From contig LATQ01000220.1 in assembly GCA_001017865.1 (NCBI GenBank), positions 1-16,657 of the forward strand: 16,657 nucleotides of DNA, read 5' to 3'. Under the pieces are notes generated by a model that searched no databases, was not told where the DNA came from, and was given only the letters and a program-made list of their open reading frames with translations. A program made the translations under genes and the position numbers. Below, in pieces: positions 8,901 to 14,900 of the stretch (position 1 is the first letter of the stretch; each line of letters starts with the position of its first letter). Source of the DNA: Rhodococcus sp. IITR03 (GTDB lineage: Bacteria; Actinomycetota; Actinomycetes; Mycobacteriales; Mycobacteriaceae).

Positions 8901-10965
8901 TCGACCGGCAGGAGCTCCGGCAGGAACGCCTCGACCGGAAGGACCTCCTGCACCGGGACACCGTCGATCTCGGGATAGACGGTGCGGAGCGATTCGTGCC
9001 GAGCGACGAGATCGCGCACCGCCGCCTGCATCGCCTCGGCATCGAGATCTCCGGTAAGCCGGACGACGATCGGAATATTGTATGCCGCAGAAGAATCGAA
9101 TCGTCCGAGGAACCACATGCGTTGCTGCGCCATCGACAACGGCACCCGCTCCGGACGCTGCCGCGCCGCCAACACCACACTCTCGGCACCGGCCCCGGTA
9201 TCGGCGGTGTCGAGACGGCCGCCAACTCCTGCACCGACGACGCCTCGAACACCACCGGCACCGCCACCCGATACCCCAACCGCGCCGACAACCGCGCCAC
9301 CAACCGCGTCGCCGCCAACGAATTACCACCGAGATCGACGAACGAATCATCCAACCCGACCCGCTCGACCCCCAGCACCTGCGCGACCTCCGCGGCCACG
9401 GCCACCTCCACCGGCGTCCGCGGAGCCCGATACTCGGCCACCTCGAACACCGGCGCCGGCAACGCCGCCCGATCGACCTTCCCCACCGGCGTCAACGGCA
9501 CCTCGTCGAGCACCGTCACCGACGACGGCACCATATAACCGGGCAACACCTCCCCCACCGACGCCCGCACCTGCGCCGGATCGAGCACCACCCCCACCTC
9601 GGGCACCACATACGACACCAACGCCGACTCCCCCGACGCCAACGCCGCCCCCACCGTCACCGCGAAACCGACCCCCGGCACCGACGACAACACCGCATCG
9701 ATCTCCCCCAGCTCGATCCGGAACCCCCGGATCTTGACCTGGAAATCACTACGCCCCACATACTCGAACACCCCATCACCGCCGCGACGCACCAGATCCC
9801 CCGTCCGATACATCCGAGCCCCCGGAGTGAACGGATCGGCCACGAACCGCGCCGCGGTCAACCCGAACCGACCGTGATAACCCCGCGCCACCTGCGCCCC
9901 GGCCACATACAACTCACCGACCACACCCTCGGGCACCGGACGCAACCGCTCATCGAGCACGAACGCCCCCACCCCCGCGATCGCCGACCCGATCACCACC
10001 GGCGCATCGGACACCAACTCCGCCGACGAGGTCGCCAGAATCGTCGTCTCCGTCGGACCATAGGCATTGAAGAACCGCCGCCGACCCGGCACCGACCACC
10101 GCCGCACCAGATCCGGAGTGAACGACTCCCCCGCCACCACCACCACACGCAGATCGTCCAAGCCCGCAGGATCCATCGACCCCAACGCACCCGGCGTCAT
10201 GAACACATGCGACACCGACTGCGAGGCAATCACATCCGCCAGATCCGGACCACCACCGACCCCCGCCGGCGCCACCACCACCGTCGCCCCCGCCGAGAAC
10301 CCCACCCCCAACTCGAGCAACGACACATCGAAACTCGGCGAACACACATGCAACACCCGCGACGAAGCATCGACCCCGAAATGCTCACGCTCGGCCGACA
10401 CCACCCCACCGACACCGGCATGCGAGACCACCACACCCTTCGGCCGCCCCGTCGACCCCGAGGTATAGATCATCCACGCCGCATCCGACAGCTCGAGCGA
10501 ACGCACCCGATCCGCATACGACACCGGACGCGACGACAACTGCCCCACCTGCGCAGCCACCGACACCTCGTCGACCGCCACCACCGGCACCGACCCCGCC
10601 GCCTCAGCCACCACCTGCGCCACCGACGCCACCGTCAACGCCAACACCGCACCCGAATCGGCCACCATGAACTGCACCCGCTCGGCCGGATAACCCGGAT
10701 CCACCGGCACGAAAGTCGCCCCCGACTTCGCCACCGCCCACAACACCACCACCGACTCGAGCGACCGCGGCACCGCCACCACCACCGCATCCCCCGGCCC
10801 CACCCCACGACCGATCAACCACCGCGCCCACCGCGACGACACCGCATCGAGCTCCCGATACGACAACGACCGAGAACCCTCCACCACCGCCACCGCATCA
10901 CCGGCGGACTCCACCGCCGACACCAACAACTGCGGCAACAACACACCACGACGACCACGGGTCAT
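5141..10965 (-). CDS. NRPS 2: A-T-C-A-T-TE (terminating synthetase)
   Basis: Two-module nonribosomal peptide synthetase with a terminal thioesterase, about 1,942 residues when four one-base deletions (9218-9219, 8499-8500, 7807-7808, 7508-7509) are restored; the corrected length is divisible by three. Domains: A (residues about 1-500), T (Ser about 548), C (about 602-1055), A (about 1060-1580), T (Ser about 1619), TE (about 1670-1942; GWSMGG Ser about 1756). The start is taken at ATG 10963-10965 ([14 protein letters not shown]), because A-domain homology starts right after it, but it has no clear Shine-Dalgarno. The Arg-rich in-frame stretch just upstream (RARPRAPR) could also be coding. Stop TGA at 5141-5143. 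It is codirectional with gene 1 (186 bp upstream) and gene 3 (155 bp downstream). The lack of an N-terminal C domain fits gene 1 ending in C. It would release the finished peptide by hydrolysis or cyclisation. Confidence 0.93.
5985..6200 (-). other. Peptidyl carrier (T) domain 2, gene 2
   Basis: [18 protein letters not shown] is followed by [20 protein letters not shown]; the serine codon is 6107-6109. The usual LGGNS core is RSGGTS here. The variant falls on the carrier that hands the chain to the thioesterase, where divergence from elongation-type carriers is common. Confidence 0.88.
6200..7790 (-). other. Adenylation domain 2, gene 2
   Basis: Motifs: [33 protein letters not shown] then [10 protein letters not shown] (one-base deletion at 7508-7509 inside the GCN codon), [20 protein letters not shown] (about 7231-7300), [71 protein letters not shown] and [10 protein letters not shown]. 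The specificity positions read D-L-W-H-L-I-L-V-S-K. This shares D, W, H, L, L and K with the serine code DVWHLSLIDK but lacks S301 and D331, so serine is only a weak guess. Confidence 0.9.
7790..9165 (-). other. Condensation domain, gene 2
   Basis: [20 protein letters not shown] opens the domain. The catalytic HHIAADG is at 8723-8743; [25 protein letters not shown] and [12 protein letters not shown] follow, ending at RPVGDAT. Apparent deletion at 8499-8500 (LPP then [13 protein letters not shown]). A second break at 7807-7808 places an ATGA exactly at the C-A linker. The codon style switches from T/G-ending to C-ending just after the C1 motif. Confidence 0.9.
9107..9188. repeat. 82-bp near-identical repeat, copy in gene 2 (T-C linker and C1 motif)
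   Basis: Matches 16576-16657 at 81 of 82 positions; the only difference is 9133 (T) against 16602 (A), giving SMAQQRMW instead of SLAQQRMW. It encodes [18 protein letters not shown] plus QQRMWFL. The similarity stops abruptly on the C-domain side. Confidence 0.95.
9195..9440 (-). other. Peptidyl carrier (T) domain 1, gene 2
   Basis: [16 protein letters not shown] is followed by [20 protein letters not shown]; the phosphopantetheine serine codon is 9319-9321. It shares the unusual codon style of the preceding A domain. An apparent deletion at 9218-9219 lies in the T-C linker, after which [20 protein letters not shown] continues in the next frame. Confidence 0.9.
9450..10950 (-). other. Adenylation domain 1, gene 2 (atypical codon style)
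   Basis: Motifs: [60 protein letters not shown] (about 10425-10475), [69 protein letters not shown] and [10 protein letters not shown]. The specificity positions read D-V-L-F-V-A-A-I-L-K, which I cannot match to a known substrate. Every catalytic motif is intact. The block uses G- and T-ending codons (GTG, GCG, GGT, TCG, TTG) far more than the neighbouring C-ending style. No frame break is present here. Confidence 0.9.
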
Positions 10966-11009
10966 ACGCGGAGCACGAGGGCGAGCACGGTCCTGGCTCC
11001 GTGCCTCAT
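10962..11009 (-). CDS. Possible 15-codon ORF coupled to gene 2 start
   Basis: ATG 11007-11009 reads [15 protein letters not shown] and ends in TGA 10962-10964, overlapping the gene 2 ATG (10963-10965) as ATGA. If real, it would deliver ribosomes to a gene 2 start that lacks its own Shine-Dalgarno. It is very short, and the overlap could result from a single-base error. Confidence 0.2.
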   Translation of the reverse strand: MRHGARTVLALVLRV

Positions 11010-11080
11010 GCGGTGGGTTCCCCCATCCGTGTGCGCGTCCCCGAGCGTGCTCGGCCCCCGACAAGACCTCTGTGCAACAC
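11006..11080 (-). CDS. Possible 24-codon leader ORF upstream of gene 2
   Basis: GTG at 11078-11080 stands 7 to 9 nt after AAGGAGAG, the best ribosome binding site in this gap. The frame reads [20 protein letters not shown] and stops at TGA 11006-11008, which overlaps an ATG (11007-11009) as ATGA. It may be a translated leader, the true start of gene 2 hidden by indels, or chance. Confidence 0.25.
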   Translation of the reverse strand: MLHRGLVGGRARSGTRTRMGEPTA

Positions 11081-11126
11081 GGAACAGCTCTCCTTCCGGC
11101 CGTGGACGCCCCGAACGAACTCGGCC

Positions 11127-11142
11127 GGTAAGTAAAGTTACC
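11127..11142. promoter_or_regulatory. Inverted repeat upstream of gene 2, possible operator
   Basis: GGTAAGTAAAGTTACC: two perfect 5-bp arms around a 6-bp centre, in an AT-rich patch that stands out in this GC-rich locus. One half (AAGGTAA on the coding strand) resembles half of a DtxR/IdeR iron box. However, the spacing is 6 rather than the 3 expected between such half-sites, and the other half fits poorly. It is reported as a candidate regulator site without a named regulator. Confidence 0.3.
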
Positions 11143-11151
11143 TTTCCGCAA

Positions 11152-11965
11152 TCATTCCTGCAGGACCCAGGGGGAACGCAGGTCGGAAAGTTTGCCGGCG
11201 AGTCCGGCGGAGAGCTCCACGCCGTCGTGCGCAGGCCCGTCCGTGACGACGACCGCCACGAGGTCCTCGGTGTCGGGCAGAGCGGCGAGTTCGTCGGCCG
11301 GAACGAAGCCGTGGGTCACCCACTCCTCGTCGACGAGGATGCCCGGGTCATGGTCGGGACCGGCGGGAACGACGACGGCACCGGTGATCGCCGCGGCCAG
11401 GACGGCGAAGACCGTCCACTGGTCGAGGCGGGAACCGGCGAGAAGGACCCGCGACTCGTAGGTCAGATCGAGGTCCTTCCGGCCGCGCCGCAGCGCCGCG
11501 ACGACCGCACCGTGGGTGAGATCGAGTTCACTCGTCCGGACGGCCGTGTCGTCGGGGCCGAGGACACCGGAACGGTCGGTGTACGCGATCGAGCGGGTCG
11601 GCTGCTCGGCGACGAGGGCGAGCGTCTCCGGATCGTCGACGAACGTCCCCGCGACCGACGACCGCAGATCGTCGCTGCGTGCGAGGGTGGTCAGCACGTG
11701 GTCGGCAGTGACCGTGGGGTCGACCGTGACGGCGGCTCCCGTCTTGACGGCGGCCCACACCGCAACGATCAGGTCGGGACCGACCGGAAGGTCGACGGCG
11801 ACGGTGCGACCCGGACCCGCTCCGCGGGAGATGAGGTACCGGGCCCACTGCGACGACCGGCGCTCGACGTCGACGAAGCCGAGTTCGGTGTCGCCCACCA
11901 CCACGGCGGGCGCCTCGGGATCGGACTCGACCGCGATCTGCAACTCCTGGACGACGGTCCGGTCG
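11152..11965 (-). other. Truncated, degenerate adenylation domain at C-terminus of gene 1
   Basis: About 270 residues following the second C domain align by eye with the N-terminal part of an A domain. ELQIAVESDPEAPAVVVGD, then SSQWARYLISRGAGPGRTVA and VAVWAAVKTGAAVTVDP match the A1/A2 region. The A3 phosphate loop (YTSGSTGxPKG) is replaced by a short VRTSELDLTHGAVV. FDxS is replaced by SRLDQWTV, and everything from A5 to A10 is absent. The stretch is open without indels from about 12120 to the TGA at 11152, so it is a stably kept coding segment and not a frameshift product. Adenylating activity is very unlikely; a docking or spacer role is possible but unproven. Confidence 0.75.
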
Positions 11966-14900
11966 ACCGTCTCGAGAGCGGTTTCCCGCACCGGAGCGGC
12001 GACCGGGGTGGTTGCCGCCTCGCGCTCGGTCTCGGTCCGGACCTCGATGTCGCCGACCACCGAACCGGGATCCGCGGCAACGGCGTCGAGGACCGTCACG
12101 AAGCGTTGCGCGAGTGCCTGCGCGTCGTCTCGTCGAAGAGATCGACGGCGTAGGTGAGCGCGATCCGCATGCCGTCGTCGTCGGCGAGCGGCTCCACGGT
12201 CACCTGCAGGTCGAATTTCGCGGCGAGCACCCCCGAATCGAGTGCTTCCACCGTGAGCTCGGGCAGTTCGAGCCGGGCGGGTTCGAGGTTCTGGAACGAG
12301 AGCATCGTCTGAAAGACGGGATGACGTGCCGGCGACCGGGTGGCGACGACCTCGTCGACGATGCGCTCGAACGGGATGTCGGCGTGCGCGAACGCTTCGA
12401 GATCGGCGGTGCGTGCCTGTTCGAGAATGTCGGCGAAATGCGCGCCCGGATCGACGTCCGTGCGCAGGGCGAGTGTGTTCACGAACATGCCGACGATGTC
12501 GTCGAGCACCCGCGAGCCGCGTCCCGCGACGGCGGTTCCCACGACGACGTCCCGCGAACCGCTCATCCGCGCGAGCAGCACGGCGAGCGCGGCGTGGACG
12601 ACCATGAACAACGACGCACGGTTCTCGGTCGCCAGCGCCTCGAGCCGCTGCCGGGTCGACCGCGTCGACCTCGGTGAAGACCGTGGCCCCGCGCAGGCTC
12701 GGTACCGCGGGGCGCGGCCGGTCCGTGGGCAGGTCGAGCAGGTCCGGTACCCCGGCCAGCTGCTGCTTCCAGTAGGCGAGCTGCCTGCCCGCCGGCGAAT
12801 CGGGGTTCTCGCGTCGCCGAAGGTCTCCTGCTGCCACGCCGCGAAGTCCGCGTACTGCACCTCGAGCGGCGGGGCGGTCGGGTCGCGAACCGGACAGCCG
12901 GGCGACGTAGGCCTCCATGAGGTCGCGGGCCAACGGCACGAGCGAGGCGCCGTCGGCCGAGATGTGGTGCACCACGAGCGCGAGGACATGATCGTCGGAG
13001 ACGACCGAACCTGCACTACCGCCGGCGGAGATCGAGACGAGGCGACCACGTACGGGCGGCTCGGAGGACACGTCGAATCCCTGCGAGGCGACCTCGACCA
13101 CGGCCTCGAAAGCTCCTGCTCGGAGGCCACGCGGACCACCTCGAGCGGCGGCATCGACTCCGCATCCAGGATCTTCTGGAACGGGCCCTGCTCGTCCTGC
13201 GTGTAGACGGTGCGCAACGTCTCGTGCCGCTCGACGACGTCGCGTACCGCCGCGGTCAGCGCATCGATGTCGAGTGCGCCCCGCAGCCGGATGGCGAGCG
13301 GGATGTTGTAGGTCGCGGAGCCCGGGTCGAGCTGGTTGAGCACCCACATGCGCTGCTGCGCGAGCGAGAGGGGGATGCGATCGGGACGCGGCCGTGCGAC
13401 GAGCTCCGGCACGGCCCGATCGGACCCGCCGGCGTCGACGCGCGCCGCCGCCAGACCCGCGACGGTGGGATCCTCGAACAGTTCCCGGATGGCCAGGCTC
13501 GCTCCGGTCGCCTCGTTGATGCGCGCGACGACCCGCGTCGCGACGAGGGAGTTACCGCCGAGGTCGAAGAACGAGTCGTCGGCGCCGACGCGTTCGATGC
13601 CCAGTACCTCGCTCCAGACCTGCGCGACGATCCGTTCGGATTCGGTGGCGGGTTCGCGGAAACGATCGGCGTCGATGTCGATGCGGGGCACGGGGAGAGC
13701 GCGACGGTCGAGCTTGCCGTTCACCGTGAGCGGGAGTTCGTCGAGCACGGTCACCACATCGGGAACCATGTACCCCGTGAGGAATTCGGACGCGTGCGCG
13801 CGCACCGCGGCCGCGTCGACGGTCTCACCGGTGCGGGCGACGACGTAACCGACGAGACGTTCGCCGAGTCCGTCGTCCCGGACCATGGCGACGGCCTGTG
13901 CGACACCCGGAGCCTGCAGCAGCTGCGACTCGATCTCGCCCAGTTCGATGCGGAAGCCGCGGAGCTGGACCTGCGAGTCGCTGCGACCCGCGTATTCGAG
14001 GATGCCTTCACCGTTCCACCGCGCGATGTCGCCGGTGCGGTAGAGGCGACCTCGACCGAAGGGGTTCGCGACGAAGCGCGCGACCGTCAGGTCGGGACGT
14101 CCGAGATATCCGCGGGATAGCTGGTCGCCGGAGATGTACAGCTCGCCCGGCACGCCGGCGGGCACGGGATGCAGGCGCCGGTCGAGGACGTAGGCGTCCA
14201 GTCCGGGAAGCGACCGTCCGATCGCGCTGGCGGCACCGGCCTTCGCGAGGGCGCGGTCGATGGGCTGGTACGACACGTGCACCGTGGTCTCGGTGATGCC
14301 GTACATGTTCACCAGTTGTGGGCCGGCGGGGTGACGATCGAACCAGTCCGCGAGCCGGGCGGGGTCGAGTGCCTCACCGCCGAAGACGACGTAGCGCAGC
14401 GCGAGCGGTGCCGTGTCGGCCGCGAGAGTGCGATCGGCCTCGTCGAACTGGTAGAACGCCGACGGCGTCTGGTTGAGCACCGTGACGCCCTCGCGGCGCA
14501 CGAGCTGCGCGAACAGCTCGGGTGACCGGGAGGTGAGGTAGTCGACGACGACGAGCCGGCCCCCGTACAGCAGCGGTCCCCACAGCTCCCACACCGAGAA
14601 GTCGAAGGCGTAGGAGTGGAACAGCGTCCACACGTCGTCCGGGCCGAAGCCGAAGCGGGGCTCGGCGTTGGCGAACAGGGTCAGCACGTTCCGGTGGGTG
14701 ACGGCGACGCCCTTGGGGTGACCGGTGGAACCGGAGGTGAAGATGACATACGCGAGATCGTCCGGCTGCGGCGACGCGATCCGGTCGGCGTCGGTGAGCG
14801 GATCGGCCGAGACCGAGGCGTCGTCTTGTGCGGCGGCGACGTCGAGCATCTCGATTCCGCTGCCGCGCAACGCCTCCGCTCCGGGCTCGTCTCCGAGTGC

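Larger units (their letters stand above)
9107..10980 (-). other. A-T block with foreign codon style, candidate recombined module
   Basis: The whole first A-T unit of gene 2, and no more, has a G/T-rich coding strand (the plus strand shows runs such as CCACCACCGCCACCGC). Codons GTG, GGT, TTG, TCG and CGT are preferred, whereas flanking domains favour GTC, GGC, CTC and CGC. The switch back occurs within the C1 motif of the following C domain, inside the 82-bp repeat. Confidence 0.7.
10966..11151. other. Intergenic region between gene 1 and gene 2 (186 bp)
   Basis: It contains, in the direction of transcription, an inverted repeat GGTAA-N6-TTACC (11127-11142) and a strong Shine-Dalgarno AAGGAGAG (about 11088-11095). 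Two short overlapping frames then lead by ATGA junctions into the gene 2 start. The TTG-initiated in-frame extension to 11151 (reading [11 protein letters not shown]) does not look like NRPS sequence. No confident promoter was identified. Confidence 0.55.

Noticed and set aside
7803..9178. Free-standing condensation proteins in the middle of gene 2
   Set aside because: The two minus-strand frames are halves of one C domain broken at 8499-8500. Both flanks continue into T and A domains without missing residues.
9180..10980. Tandem repeat or CRISPR-like array suggested by the repetitive CCACCACCGCC text on the plus strand
   Set aside because: There is no constant repeat with regular spacers. 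The pattern arises from biased codons in an intact adenylation-carrier reading frame.
11152..11965. Frameshift as the cause of the motif-less tail of gene 1
   Set aside because: The frame is open throughout. The visible sequence aligns with the N-terminal A region with internal loss of the P-loop, and I found no A5-A10 motifs in the other frames before the stop.
9082..12153. A very long plus-strand open frame (over 1,000 codons) rich in His, Arg and Pro
   Set aside because: It is antisense to clear A, T and C domain motifs of genes 1 and 2, is low-complexity, and crosses the gene boundary. It is a shadow of the high-GC, biased codon use of the minus strand.
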